A stretch of 64,000 nt of DNA, from contig NZ_CP138214.1 in NCBI RefSeq assembly GCF_034043515.1, forward strand, positions 2,356,001 through 2,420,000, written 5' to 3'. The notes beneath the pieces were generated by a model, which saw nothing but the letters and a program-made list of their open reading frames with translations, searched no databases and was not told where the DNA came from. Below, piece by piece: positions 25,401 through 59,823 of the stretch (positions are counted from its first letter, which is position 1; each line of letters opens with the position of its first letter). The DNA is from Pseudomonas sp. MUP55. Its GTDB lineage: Bacteria; Pseudomonadota; Gammaproteobacteria; Pseudomonadales; Pseudomonadaceae. The position numbers and the translations under genes are program-made.

Positions 25401-26425
25401 GGGCGCACCTCGTCCGCCGCCAATACGCGCAGCAGGTCCGCTTGCCAATCCAGGCCCACTGGCGCGCCGTTGCCCAGCGGTGCGCTGCCGTCGTTGCTGC
25501 GCACCACGGTGAGTTCGCCGAGGTCGGTATGCACGCGGTACAGCCACTGGCTGCCGAAGAAGTAGCGGTCCAGCACCTTGCCCTGCAGGCGGCCGGCGCC
25601 TGCGCCCAGCAACTGGATTTTCTCCGGGCGCAGGCTCAGGGTCAGCTCGCCATCGCCGCCAGCCTGGCGCACTTGCGGGATGCCCAGGGCATCGTAGTCG
25701 CCGGCGAGCAGGTTGGCCTTGCCGACAAAGTCCGAGATAAACCGTGTGCGCGGGTGCTCGTAGAGCGTGTAGGGCGCATCGATCTGGGTCACGCGCCCGG
25801 CCTGCATCACCACCACGCGGTCGCTGATTGACAGCGCCTCGGCCTGGTCGTGGGTGACCATCAAGGTGGTGATGCCCACCGCGCATTGGATGCGGCGGAT
25901 TTCAAACTGCATTTCTTCGCGCAGGTTGGCGTCGAGGTTGGACAACGGCTCATCGAGCAGCAGTACCGGCGGCTCGATCACCAGCGCCCGTGCCAGGGCC
26001 ACGCGCTGGCGCTGGCCACCGGACAGCTCCCGAGGGTAGCGCTCGGCATGTGGGGCCAGGCGCACCAGCTCCAGTACGGTTTTGACTCTGGCGGCGATCT
26101 CGCTGGCGGGTACCTTGCGCATCTTCAGGCCGAAGGCGACGTTGTCGCGCACCGTCATGTGCGGAAACAGCGCGTAGCTCTGGAACACCACGCCCAGGCC
26201 TCGGCTGGCGGGCTTGGCATGGGTGATGTCGCGACCGTCGAGCAGGATCTGCCCGCCGCTCACGTCAACGAAACCGGCGATCATCTGCAAGGTCGTGGTC
26301 TTGCCGCAACCCGAAGGGCCGAGCAGGGAAACGAACTCGCCTTGTTCTACCGCAAGGTCGGTGGCGACCACCGCATCGACGGCGCCATAGCGTTTGCTCA
26401 AGGCACGGAGTTGGAGAAATGCCAT
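25397..26425 (-). CDS. ABC transporter ATP-binding protein, PotA-like
   Basis: 342 aa. Walker A GPSGCGKTTT at residues ~36-45, Q-loop VFQSYALFPHM, signature LSGGQRQR, Walker B VLLLDEPLSNLD and switch His in MVTHDQAEAL. The C-terminal ~100 residues form a TOBE regulatory domain. First gene of the seven-gene importer/dehydrogenase unit: ATPase, permease, permease, [2Fe-2S] subunit, FAD subunit A, FAD subunit B, binding protein. AAGGTGGAA precedes the ATG. Confidence 0.93.
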   Translation of the reverse strand: MAFLQLRALSKRYGAVDAVVATDLAVEQGEFVSLLGPSGCGKTTTLQMIAGFVDVSGGQILLDGRDITHAKPASRGLGVVFQSYALFPHMTVRDNVAFGLKMRKVPASEIAARVKTVLELVRLAPHAERYPRELSGGQRQRVALARALVIEPPVLLLDEPLSNLDANLREEMQFEIRRIQCAVGITTLMVTHDQAEALSISDRVVVMQAGRVTQIDAPYTLYEHPRTRFISDFVGKANLLAGDYDALGIPQVRQAGGDGELTLSLRPEKIQLLGAGAGRLQGKVLDRYFFGSQWLYRVHTDLGELTVVRSNDGSAPLGNGAPVGLDWQADLLRVLAADEVRP

Positions 26426-26448
26426 GTCTGCGTTCCACCTTATTGAGT

Positions 26449-26469
26449 CGCGTCTAAACGCGCTTTTTT
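26449..26469 (+). terminator. Hairpin with T-run in the divergent promoter region
   Basis: CGCGT-CTAA-ACGCG followed by C and six T on the + strand has the form of an intrinsic terminator, but no + strand gene ends here: it lies in the 5' leader of the ATPase operon on the minus strand. It may stop antisense transcription, or simply be an operator-like palindrome. The stem is only five pairs. Confidence 0.3.
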
Positions 26470-26663
26470 GTTTTGGGCAGATGCGAAAGAACTGTTTCGG
26501 GTGCGCTGGCGCTCGATCTCAAGTCGGCTGCCGGTTGTTGTTCATTTCGCCCCTGTGGACGCAGATTAGGACGAAGACTAGAGTGGGCGGAAGATGGTAT
26601 TTCACTGAATGGATAACTATTTTCGATTTTATTCATTCAATAGAATTTGAGTGGAGAAGAAGC

Positions 26664-27497
26664 GTGAAAGATTCCACTGAGCGGAATAGCGAGGCCCGTG
26701 AGGTTGGGGCAGGGGGCGTCTCTCGCCTGTTCGCACTGTTGCGCACCCTGGGCCAAGCGCCTGAAGGCGGTGAGCGGGTTACCCAGCTCGCGCAACAGGT
26801 CGGCCTCTCGCAACCCACCACCCACCGGCTGCTGCGCAGCCTGATGGACGAAGGCATGGTCGAGCAGGACGCGCGCAGTAAACGCTACCGGCTGAGCCTG
26901 GAGCTGTTTGCCCTGGCGGCGAATGCCGGCAATACCGGCAACCTGCGCGATCTGGTGCGGCCAAGCCTGTTGCGTCTGAGTGCCTCGCTGGGGGACTCGC
27001 TGTTCCTGCTGGCCCGCAGTGGCTTCGACGCGATCTGCCTGGATCGCAGCGAAGGTCCGTATCCGATTCGCACCTTCACCGGCGATATCGGTGGGCGCGT
27101 GGCATTGGGCGTAGGGCAGGGCAGCCTGGCGATCCTGGCGTTCCTGCCCGAGGAAGAGCGCGAAACGGTGATTGGCTACAACCTGCCGCGGCTCAAGGAT
27201 TTTCACCTGTACGATGAGGTGCTGTTGCGTTCGGAGGTGCAGAACGTGCGCAGCCTCGGCTACGCCGCGCGCAACACGGGCGTGCTGGAAGGCATGGCGG
27301 GACTGGCGGTGCCGATCCTGAACCGCGACGGGCATGCGGTAGCGGCACTGAGCGTGGCGACCATCAGTGATCGTCTGGGGCCCAGCCGTCTGCCGATGGT
27401 GGTCGAGTTGTTGAAGCGGGAGGCGGCGGCAATCGGGCCGCGGATCAATCCGTTTGATCCTACATTGCGCCGGCCTTCGCAGGCGTTTGGTGGGTAG
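26664..27497 (+). CDS. IclR family transcriptional regulator
   Basis: 277 aa from GTG 26664 (GGAGAAG upstream). Residues ~18-75 form the winged helix-turn-helix (VSRLFALLRTLGQ, VTQLAQQVGLSQPTTHRLLRSL, QDARSKRYRLS); the rest is the IclR effector domain (LFLLARSGFDAICLDRSEGPYPIRT, GVLEGMAGLAVPILNRDGHAVAALSVA). It is divergent from the seven-gene importer/dehydrogenase operon, 238 nt away, and most likely controls it in response to the imported compound. The gap is AT-rich near 26600-26650, with the small palindrome ATTC-AATA-GAAT at 26635-26646. Confidence 0.9.
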   Translation: MKDSTERNSEAREVGAGGVSRLFALLRTLGQAPEGGERVTQLAQQVGLSQPTTHRLLRSLMDEGMVEQDARSKRYRLSLELFALAANAGNTGNLRDLVRPSLLRLSASLGDSLFLLARSGFDAICLDRSEGPYPIRTFTGDIGGRVALGVGQGSLAILAFLPEEERETVIGYNLPRLKDFHLYDEVLLRSEVQNVRSLGYAARNTGVLEGMAGLAVPILNRDGHAVAALSVATISDRLGPSRLPMVVELLKREAAAIGPRINPFDPTLRRPSQAFGG

Positions 27498-27736
27498 TCC
27501 TTTCTGATGCGTACGCGAGCGTAATCCTGACGCTGGCGCCTTTGCTGGAAATTTCTGGGCGTGTGCGGGTGGGTGATATCAACTGATCGCCCACGGCGGC
27601 TTGCGTTTATTCAGGCAGCAGCCGTCGGTGCCCGTAGCTGGTAGAGGCGGATGGTCACCCAGGCGTATCATTCGCGGCTGAGCACCAATAGACTCAAGGC
27701 ATTGACGACCACCTGCAACCAGGGCCTCGAATCACT

Positions 27737-29092
27737 ATGCAAGTCATCCAACAACGGCCGTTGTGGCAGATCTACCTGTTCTTTCTGGCACCGATGGTGC
27801 TCTCCAATTTTCTGCAAAGCTTCTCCGGCACCCTCAACGGCATCTACGTCGGGCAGATGCTGGGCACCCACGCGCTGGCGGCGGTGTCAGGCATGTTTCC
27901 CATCGTGTTTTTCTTCATTGCCCTGGTGATTGGCCTGGGGGCTGGCGCCTCGGTGTTGATCGGCCAGGCCTGGGGCGCTCGCGAGACGGCAATGGTCAAG
28001 GTGATCACCGGCGCCACGCTGACCCTCGGCGCGCTGGTGGGCCTGATCGCCGCCATACTCGGCAGCCTGTTTGCCCGCCCGGCGTTGCAGGCGTTGGGCA
28101 CCCCTGTCGATGTGCTCGACGATGCGGTGGGCTATGCACGGGTGATGATGCTGATCATGCCGCTGTTGCTGGTATTCATTCTGTACACCCAAGTGCTGCG
28201 CAGTGTCAGCGATACCGTTTCGCCGCTCCTGGCCTTGATGGTTTCAACCTCGGTGGGCTTGTTGCTGACGCCCGCGTTGATTGGCGGTTGGCTCGGCCTG
28301 CCGCCTATGGGCATCCAGAGTGCGGCGTACGCGGGGCTGACGGGTAATGCCTTGGCGATGCTGTTTTTGATCTTGCGCCTGCGCCACAAGAACCACGTCA
28401 TGGCGCCGGATCGCGCCATGCTCGCCGCCTTGCGCCTGGATCGGGTCATCCTCGGCAAGGTCCTGCGTATCGGCCTGCCGACGGGCCTGCAGATGGTGGT
28501 GCTGTCGTTGTCCGAACTGGTCATTCTGGCGCTGGTCAACGGCCACGGCTCCCAGGCCACGGCGGCGTACGGCGCGGTGACCCAAATCGTCAACTACGTA
28601 CAGTTTCCGGCGCTGTCGATTGCCATCACCGCCTCGATCCTCGGGGCTCAGGCAATTGGCGCCGGGCGCCTGGAGCGCATCGGGCCGATCCTGCGCACCG
28701 GGCTGCTGATCAACACCGTTCTCACCGGCGGCCTGATCGTGCTCGGCTATGGGCTGTCGCACTGGCTGCTGGGGCTGTTCATCACTGACCCTGCCGCGCG
28801 GGTCAACGCTGAGCACCTGTTGCACATCATGCTGTGGAGCATTCTGGTGTTTGGCTTCCAGGCCGTAGTCGGCGGGATCATGCGTGCCAGCGGTGTGGTA
28901 TTGATGCCGGTCGCCATCTCGATTTTCTGCGTGCTGTGCGTGGAGTTGCCAGTGGCCTACCTGTTGAATGCGCACTTTGGCCTCGAAGGCGTGTGGATGG
29001 CGTTTCCGGTGACTTACCTGGCGATGCTGGTGCTGCAGACGGCGTATTACCGGTTGGTATGGCGGCACAAGCAGATCAAGCGGCTGGTGTGA
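27737..29092 (+). CDS. MATE family efflux transporter
   Basis: 451 aa with 12 hydrophobic segments in two homologous halves. The N-terminus LWQIYLFFLAPMVLSNFLQS followed by GTLNGIYVGQMLGTHALAAVS, then GLGAGASVLIGQAWGARE, is the typical MatE repeat start, echoed in the second half by GLPTGLQMVVLSLSELVILALVN and SILGAQAIGAGRLERIG. MATE pumps expel cationic drugs or metabolites using Na+ or H+. No good ribosome binding site is visible before ATG 27737. The MFS gene follows after 39 nt. Confidence 0.9.
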   Translation: MQVIQQRPLWQIYLFFLAPMVLSNFLQSFSGTLNGIYVGQMLGTHALAAVSGMFPIVFFFIALVIGLGAGASVLIGQAWGARETAMVKVITGATLTLGALVGLIAAILGSLFARPALQALGTPVDVLDDAVGYARVMMLIMPLLLVFILYTQVLRSVSDTVSPLLALMVSTSVGLLLTPALIGGWLGLPPMGIQSAAYAGLTGNALAMLFLILRLRHKNHVMAPDRAMLAALRLDRVILGKVLRIGLPTGLQMVVLSLSELVILALVNGHGSQATAAYGAVTQIVNYVQFPALSIAITASILGAQAIGAGRLERIGPILRTGLLINTVLTGGLIVLGYGLSHWLLGLFITDPAARVNAEHLLHIMLWSILVFGFQAVVGGIMRASGVVLMPVAISIFCVLCVELPVAYLLNAHFGLEGVWMAFPVTYLAMLVLQTAYYRLVWRHKQIKRLV

Positions 29093-29131
29093 TAAAAGGT
29101 TGCCCACTCAAGGAAAGAAGGCGCTTTATCC

Positions 29132-30304
29132 ATGGCAAACCCCTACGCCGAGTTGTTCCAGGTGCCCGGCGCTCGCGCTTTTGTGCTGGCTGGCATGCTG
29201 GCACGCATGCCCATATCCATGACCGGGATTGGCCTGATCACCATGCTCTCGCAGGTGCATGGCGGTTATGGGCTGGCGGGCTCGGTCGCGGCGGTATTCG
29301 CGCTGGCCACTGCGTTTTGCGCACCGCAGGTGTCGCGCCTGGTGGACCGCTACAGCCAGGGCAAGGTGCTGCCCATCGCCGCGTTGATCGGTGGCGGCGC
29401 GTTGTTGATGGTGCTGCTGTGTACGCGTCTGCAAGCGCCAGGCTGGACGCTGTTCCTGTTTGCCGCACTGGCCGGTTGCATGCCCAATATGTCGGCGATG
29501 GTGCGGGCGCGCTGGACCGAGCTGTACCGCGGCCAACCCAAGCTGCAAACCGCGTTTGCCCTGGAGTCGGTGCTCGATGAGGTGTGCTTCATCGTCGGCC
29601 CGCCCGTTTCGGTCGGCCTCAGCGTGGTGCTGTTCCCCGAAGCCGGCCCCCTGGTGGCGGCGGTGTTGCTGGCGGTCGGCGTGACCACGTTCGTGCTGCA
29701 ACGCTCCACCGAACCGCCGGTGCATGCCCGTCACGATCATCATGAACGCTGGTTGATCGCCTCGCCTGCGGTGCAAATCCTGATGACCCTGCTGCTGGCC
29801 ATGGGCGTGATTGTGGGTGTGGTGGACGTGGTCAGCGTCGCATTCGCCCAATATGCGGGCCATCCGACGGCCGCGAGTATCGTGTTGTCGGTCTATGCGA
29901 TTGGCTCCTGCCTGGCGGGCTTGGCCTTCGGCATGCTCAAGCTCAAGGCGCCATTGCCCCGGCAGTTTCTGTTCTGCGGCGTGGCCACTGCGGTGACGAC
30001 CTTGCCGTTGCTGCTGGTCACCGACATTCCGGGGCTGGCCGTGGCGATCTTCATCTCCGGCCTGTTCTTCGCCCCGACCCTGATCGTGTCCATGGCGTTG
30101 GTGGAACGGGTGGTCCCACCGAGCCGCCTCACTGAAGGCATGACCTGGCTGATCACCGGCCTGAGCATTGGCGTGGCCATCGGCGCCGCCAGCTCCGGCT
30201 GGATGATTGACCACTTCGGCGCCACCAGCGGGTTCTGGGTGGCGCTGGTGGCGGGGGCAGTCGTATTGGCTTCGGCCGTGCTGGGCTACCGGCGGTTGGG
30301 CTAG
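29132..30304 (+). CDS. MFS transporter (sugar/drug efflux-like)
   Basis: 390 aa with 12 hydrophobic segments. RLVDRYSQGKVLPIAA is the cytoplasmic loop 2-3 motif (D-R-x-G/S-R-R/K type), and VSMALVERVVPPSRLTEGMTW recalls the loop near TM10 in the SetA-like/YceL-like group. AAAGAAGG lies 15 nt before ATG 29132. It follows the MATE gene after 39 nt, so both may be one exporter unit. The stop codon abuts that of the convergent hicB. Substrate unknown. Confidence 0.87.
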   Translation: MANPYAELFQVPGARAFVLAGMLARMPISMTGIGLITMLSQVHGGYGLAGSVAAVFALATAFCAPQVSRLVDRYSQGKVLPIAALIGGGALLMVLLCTRLQAPGWTLFLFAALAGCMPNMSAMVRARWTELYRGQPKLQTAFALESVLDEVCFIVGPPVSVGLSVVLFPEAGPLVAAVLLAVGVTTFVLQRSTEPPVHARHDHHERWLIASPAVQILMTLLLAMGVIVGVVDVVSVAFAQYAGHPTAASIVLSVYAIGSCLAGLAFGMLKLKAPLPRQFLFCGVATAVTTLPLLLVTDIPGLAVAIFISGLFFAPTLIVSMALVERVVPPSRLTEGMTWLITGLSIGVAIGAASSGWMIDHFGATSGFWVALVAGAVVLASAVLGYRRLG

Positions 30305-30670
30305 TCAGCCGATGGCCGCGCAAGGCTCTGGGAAGTGATGTTGTAGAAACTCATCCAGCGCCTGGCGTGTCAGATCGTTCAGCGTGACTTTCTTGCGGGT
30401 CGCCGCCAACGCCGCGGCCAGGTGCAGGTCATGGCCGACGCGTACATTGAACGAGCCCTTGCAGGGCTTTTCAGGAATCTGCCCGAGCGACTGGCAGGTG
30501 GAGAGGTAATCGTCCACCGCCTCCTGGAAGGCTGCGTCCAACTCCGCGACGGTCTTGCCTTCGTAGCTCACCAGGGCCTTGATGAACAGGATTTTGCCGA
30601 ACAGGCAGTTGTCTTCCAGGCTGGCTTCGATCGAGCCGATGTAGCCTTTGTGTTTCAGTTGGTTGTTCAC
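30305..30670 (-). CDS. hicB: HicB-like antitoxin
   Basis: 121 aa. The N-terminal half is the degraded RNase H-like HicB fold (GYIGSIEASLEDNCLFGKIL, ALVSYEGKTVAELDAAFQEAVDDYL); the C-terminal part, KGSFNVRVGHDLHLAAALAA to DLTRQALDEFLQHHF, looks like a ribbon-helix-helix DNA-binding segment. HicB neutralises HicA and represses the operon. It overlaps hicA by four bases (ATGA), with the toxin first, the usual order. Confidence 0.92.
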   Translation of the reverse strand: MNNQLKHKGYIGSIEASLEDNCLFGKILFIKALVSYEGKTVAELDAAFQEAVDDYLSTCQSLGQIPEKPCKGSFNVRVGHDLHLAAALAATRKKVTLNDLTRQALDEFLQHHFPEPCAAIG

Positions 30671-30918
30671 TGAATCAGTTCTCCTGATTTCAATTGTTCG
30701 ATGACTTGGCGCCGAATGTAGTGTTTCAACTCATTGCCGGGGTGAGGCTTGTGCAAGGTGATCATTGCACTTGGATCGCCGATATCGAATTTGACCCGGC
30801 TTCCAGCCCCTTCAATCTGTGTGTAACCCAGTCGACGCAACAGCGTTACGAGCTCGGACCAGGTGAATGCCATGTGCTCATTGAGCAGTTTGGCGAGCAG
30901 CTTTTCATTTTTGGACAC
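30667..30918 (-). CDS. hicA: HicA-like mRNA interferase toxin
   Basis: 83 aa starting at GTG 30918 with AGGGAA upstream. A double-stranded-RNA-binding-like fold is suggested by TWSELVTLLRRLGYTQIEGAGSR and the conserved MITLHKPHPGNELKHYIRRQVIEQL. In well-studied HicA proteins the catalytic His follows Gly-Ser; here that position is Arg (GAGSRVKF), a variant I recall in a long-form HicA subgroup whose conserved HKPHPGNE could supply the His. Toxicity is not proven. Confidence 0.9.
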   Translation of the reverse strand: MSKNEKLLAKLLNEHMAFTWSELVTLLRRLGYTQIEGAGSRVKFDIGDPSAMITLHKPHPGNELKHYIRRQVIEQLKSGELIQ

Positions 30919-30934
30919 GGCGTTCCCTGCGTGT

Positions 30935-30948
30935 AACTAAATCTAGTT
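30935..30948. promoter_or_regulatory. Small palindrome upstream of hicA, possible HicB operator
   Basis: AACTA-AATC-TAGTT lies 17 nt upstream of the hicA start codon, inside the AT-rich promoter stretch. HicAB operons are autorepressed through short palindromes at this position, so an operator is plausible; the arms are only five bases. Confidence 0.4.
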
Positions 30949-31049
30949 GCAAAATGTGGTGTGAGTCAATGCTAGCTCGGCTTGCCCAGTCTTTCCCGAC
31001 ATTGATGTAACCCCTGATGACACCTCGCTTGCAGCCCCCCATTCCTCGC

Positions 31050-31072
31050 TAATTTTTCCCTTCGCGGTTCGT
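31050..31072 (+). promoter_or_regulatory. Imperfect PvdS (iron-starvation sigma) promoter of the pyoverdine NRPS genes
   Basis: TAATT-N15-CGT, 56 nt before the ATG of the first NRPS gene. PvdS promoters have TAAAT about 16 or 17 nt before CGT; this one has one base changed in the -35 box and a shorter spacer, but shares GGTTCGTT with the pvdF promoter of this window. Position before pvdI supports it. Confidence 0.55.
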
Positions 31073-31127
31073 TTTATAGGGACGACGTGCCTTTGTGCTT
31101 CCTGCCTATTGCTCCGGACTCCAACAC

Positions 31128-45164
<14,037 letters not shown>

Positions 45165-45167
45165 ACC

Positions 45168-57023
<11,856 letters not shown>

Positions 57024-57030
57024 CCCGTAT

Positions 57031-57126
57031 CAAATGTGGGAGGGGCTTGCTCCCGATTGCGGAGCAACAGCCAACAGATGTATTGACTGAAACACTGCCA
57101 TCGGGGGCAAGCCCCTCCCACATTTG
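57031..57126. repeat. REPIN between the convergent NRPS and fpvA genes
   Basis: CAAATGTGGGAGGGGC at 57031-57046 and the inverted GCCCCTCCCACATTTG at 57111-57126 flank ~64 nt. It begins 8 nt after the NRPS stop codon and could form a long hairpin ending that transcript. Confidence 0.9.
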
Positions 57127-57170
57127 GTTCCCTATAGAGACACAGGTGTGAATGCCTGCCCTGGTTGATC

Positions 57171-57217
57171 GTTCCCACGCTCTGCGTGGTAATGCACCCT
57201 GGGACGCTCCGCGTCCC
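57171..57217. repeat. Double-hairpin dispersed repeat of pseudomonads
   Basis: Two small hairpins in a row: CCACGC-TCT-GCGTGG (57175-57189) and GGGACGC-TCC-GCGTCCC (57201-57217). I recall the string GTTCCCACGCTCTGCGTGG as a common intergenic repeat in P. fluorescens-type genomes, distinct from the REP at 57031. The rest of the 57024-57334 gap holds the REPIN and the fpvA terminator; no gene was seen. Confidence 0.6.
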
Positions 57218-57275
57218 GCCAACCGCTGCGAGTCTGGAAGACTGATCTTCAGTTGAATGGGGGGGCCTTGAGCCC

Positions 57276-57315
57276 ACAAAAACGCCCGGTGAGGGTTCAA
57301 GTCTCACCGGGCGTT
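57276..57315 (-). terminator. Rho-independent terminator of fpvA
   Basis: AACGCCCGGTGAG (57281-57293) pairs perfectly with CTCACCGGGCGTT (57303-57315) over 13 bases with a nine-base loop. On the minus strand the stem is followed by TTTTTG (plus-strand CAAAAA at 57276-57281). It lies 20 nt beyond the fpvA stop codon. Confidence 0.9.
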
Positions 57316-57334
57316 CGGTCGATCAAGGTAGGGA

Positions 57335-59776
57335 TCAGAAGTCCCAGCGGGTGCTGACCATCACGTTGCGTGGCTCGCCGTAAGCGGCCGAGTTATAGAA
57401 GCCGACGTTGGTGTAGTAGGACTTGTCGAAGATATTGTTGAAGTTGACCGTCGCCGACAGGTTCTTGGTGACCTGGTAACGGGTCATCAAATCCACCAGC
57501 CAGTAGGATTCCTGGGTGATGTCCTGGTTGGTTTGGAGTGGCTGGTTCCAGATCTCGTTCCAGCCCTTGGTCTGCCAGCGTACGCCGCCGCCGACGGTGA
57601 ACTTGTCCAGGTCACCCTTGAGCTTGTAGGTGGTGTTCAGGTTGACCTGATGTTCGGGCTCGAAGGTGGAAATTTTCTTGTCGTTATCATCACGCACGAT
57701 TTTATGAGTGTAACCACCTTGCACTTGCCAGCCTGGGCTCAACTCACCGGAGATTTCCGCTTCGTAGCCCTTGGTCACGGCCTTGGAACCCTTGAACGCA
57801 TAGTTTTGCGGGGTAGGTGTCTGGTTGTTGTACGCATCGTCCGATATCGCACGGTTGGTCTCGTGTACCTCGAAGTAAGCGATGCTGGTGTTCAGGCGGC
57901 CGCCGAAGAACTCGCCCTTAAGGCCCAACTCGTAGTTTTGCCCTTCGTCCGGCTCCAGCAGTTTTTCGTTGCGGTCCTTATAGGTACTTTCCTGTGGTTG
58001 GAAGATATCGGTGTAGCTGGCATAGGCCGAGAAGTTCTCGTTGAGGTCGTAGATCACCCCGGCGTAGGGGATGAACCGGCCGGTTTCCTTATAGGAAGGG
58101 TTGTTGCCTGTAACGTGATAGTTGGCCACGCGCCCGCCGAGGATCACGTTGAGGTCATCCATCACGTTCAAGCGCGTGGTCACGTAGTAGCCTGTCTGGC
58201 GGATGGTGTCATCGATGTACTGCTGGGCCGGGCCGTAGATAGGCTTGGCGAGGTGGCCATTCCAGTTATAGAAATCGACTTTGTTGCCCCCTGGCCATTC
58301 CGGTGACCAGTAACCCTTGCCCTGCCAGCGCGAGGTACCGATCGAACCGCCCACCACCAGCTCGTGTTCGCGGCCGAACAGGCTGAAAGGCCCGGTGGCG
58401 TAGAGGTCGGCGGAGGTGCTTTTGGTTTCGCCGGTGTACTTCTGCCCATTGATTTCGGCGGTGCCGTCGGCGGCGGGCTGGACGAACTGAATCGAACCAA
58501 GGTCGGCGTGGTAGCCGTTGATCTTGTGGTCAAGCTGGAACTTGGTCACCCAGCCATCACCCAGGTCATGTTCGAGCATGGCGAACGCGGTACGGGTGTT
58601 CTGCTCCCAGGAACTCCAGGTGGTGCCGTTGTTGTAGGAGCGCGGCATCTTGTTGATGCTGCCGTTGGAGTTGACCAGCGGGAAGGAACCGGACCAACTC
58701 GTGCCCTGCGGGATGTTGTCCTGATAATCGAAGCCCACGGTCAGCATAGTGTCCGGGGACAGGTCGAATTCGGTGATGCCGTAATAGGTTTCGGTCTTGC
58801 GCGAGTAGTGGTCCATGAAGGACTTCTTGTCCTGGTACGCAGCGACCGCACGCCCACGGACATTGCCGCTGTCGGTCAAGGGCCCGCTGACATCCACTTC
58901 GCTGCGGTAGTTGTCCCAGGAACCGGCACCCAGTTGCACATGGCCTTTGAAGTCCGAGGTCGGCTTCTTGCGGATCAGGTTGATGGTCGCGCCCAGGGAG
59001 CCCGCCCCATTGAGCAGGCCGGTAGCGCCCTTGAGGACTTCGACACGGTCGTAGATTGCCATGTCGCTTAAGGTGTTGCCCGCCGAATAGCCGACGTTAC
59101 GCACGGTGGACGGAATACCGTCGTACTGGAAGCTGTTGACCGAAAAACCACGGGAATAGTAGTTGGTACGGTCGCTGTCATAAGCCGACACCGTGATACC
59201 CGGCGTGTGGCGCATCACGTCATCCATGTTGTTGAGGCCGAAGTCCTCGATGTGCTGGCGGGTGATCACCGTGATCGACTGCGGAGTTTCCCGCGGCGTC
59301 AGGGTCAGGCGCGTGGCCGTGGCGATGGTGCCTGGGGTGTAGGAGCCCGAACCTTCAGTCACGTTGCCCAGATAGTTGGCGGTGACCTCGGTCGGACTCA
59401 GCTCCAGCCCGCCACCGGTACTGGCAGCGGCCACGGTCAGGGTATTGCCGTTGAGGCTGTAGGTGGTCTGGCTGCCGTTGAGCAATGCATCGATGGCCTG
59501 CTGCGGCTGCATCTTGCCTTTGACGGCGCGACTGTTCTTGCCCTGCACATCGCCCGGGCTGTACAGCACTTGCACATTGGCCTGGCGACCAAATTCCTGC
59601 AGCGCGCTCCCCAGCGGCTGTGCAGGAATGTTCAACTCGATCTCCTGGGCCTGCACGTAGCCTGCAATCGGCAGCGACACCGCCAGTGCCAGGGCACTCG
59701 GAAGAAGGTTCATGTTCAGGGCCCTGCGCATGGATAACGCTTTGCTCAGGGGGCTGAGACCGAGTCGTGCTGGCAT
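57335..59776 (-). CDS. fpvA: FpvA, TonB-dependent ferripyoverdine receptor with signalling domain
   Basis: 813 aa. A long basic signal peptide (start MPARLGLSPLSK; core MNLLPSALALAVSLPIAGYVQA) precedes an STN signalling domain at residues ~45-118 (ELNIPAQPLGSALQEFGRQA, VLYSPGDVQG), a TonB-box-like LSPTEVTAN at ~127, the plug (TPRETPQSITVITRQHIEDFG ... GATGLLNGAGSLGATINLIRKKP) and a 22-strand barrel ending NVMVSTRWDF with terminal Phe. It imports the iron-loaded siderophore and, through the signalling domain and the FpvR anti-sigma, should turn on PvdS and FpvI. Convergent to the NRPS genes, 108 nt downstream of pvdE on the same strand. A Fur-box-like site lies before it. Confidence 0.95.
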   Translation of the reverse strand: MPARLGLSPLSKALSMRRALNMNLLPSALALAVSLPIAGYVQAQEIELNIPAQPLGSALQEFGRQANVQVLYSPGDVQGKNSRAVKGKMQPQQAIDALLNGSQTTYSLNGNTLTVAAASTGGGLELSPTEVTANYLGNVTEGSGSYTPGTIATATRLTLTPRETPQSITVITRQHIEDFGLNNMDDVMRHTPGITVSAYDSDRTNYYSRGFSVNSFQYDGIPSTVRNVGYSAGNTLSDMAIYDRVEVLKGATGLLNGAGSLGATINLIRKKPTSDFKGHVQLGAGSWDNYRSEVDVSGPLTDSGNVRGRAVAAYQDKKSFMDHYSRKTETYYGITEFDLSPDTMLTVGFDYQDNIPQGTSWSGSFPLVNSNGSINKMPRSYNNGTTWSSWEQNTRTAFAMLEHDLGDGWVTKFQLDHKINGYHADLGSIQFVQPAADGTAEINGQKYTGETKSTSADLYATGPFSLFGREHELVVGGSIGTSRWQGKGYWSPEWPGGNKVDFYNWNGHLAKPIYGPAQQYIDDTIRQTGYYVTTRLNVMDDLNVILGGRVANYHVTGNNPSYKETGRFIPYAGVIYDLNENFSAYASYTDIFQPQESTYKDRNEKLLEPDEGQNYELGLKGEFFGGRLNTSIAYFEVHETNRAISDDAYNNQTPTPQNYAFKGSKAVTKGYEAEISGELSPGWQVQGGYTHKIVRDDNDKKISTFEPEHQVNLNTTYKLKGDLDKFTVGGGVRWQTKGWNEIWNQPLQTNQDITQESYWLVDLMTRYQVTKNLSATVNFNNIFDKSYYTNVGFYNSAAYGEPRNVMVSTRWDF

Positions 59777-59823
59777 GGATGATTTCTCTTCTAGGTTTTA
59801 AGTGGGCAGTTTCAGTATCTATT

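Noticed and set aside
21032..26425. Calling the three-subunit dehydrogenase hcnABC (hydrogen cyanide synthase)
   Set aside because: The trio is related to HcnABC, but it sits within an amine-type ABC importer operon with an IclR regulator, and no ANR-type hcn promoter was seen; opine/amino-acid dehydrogenase is the safer description.
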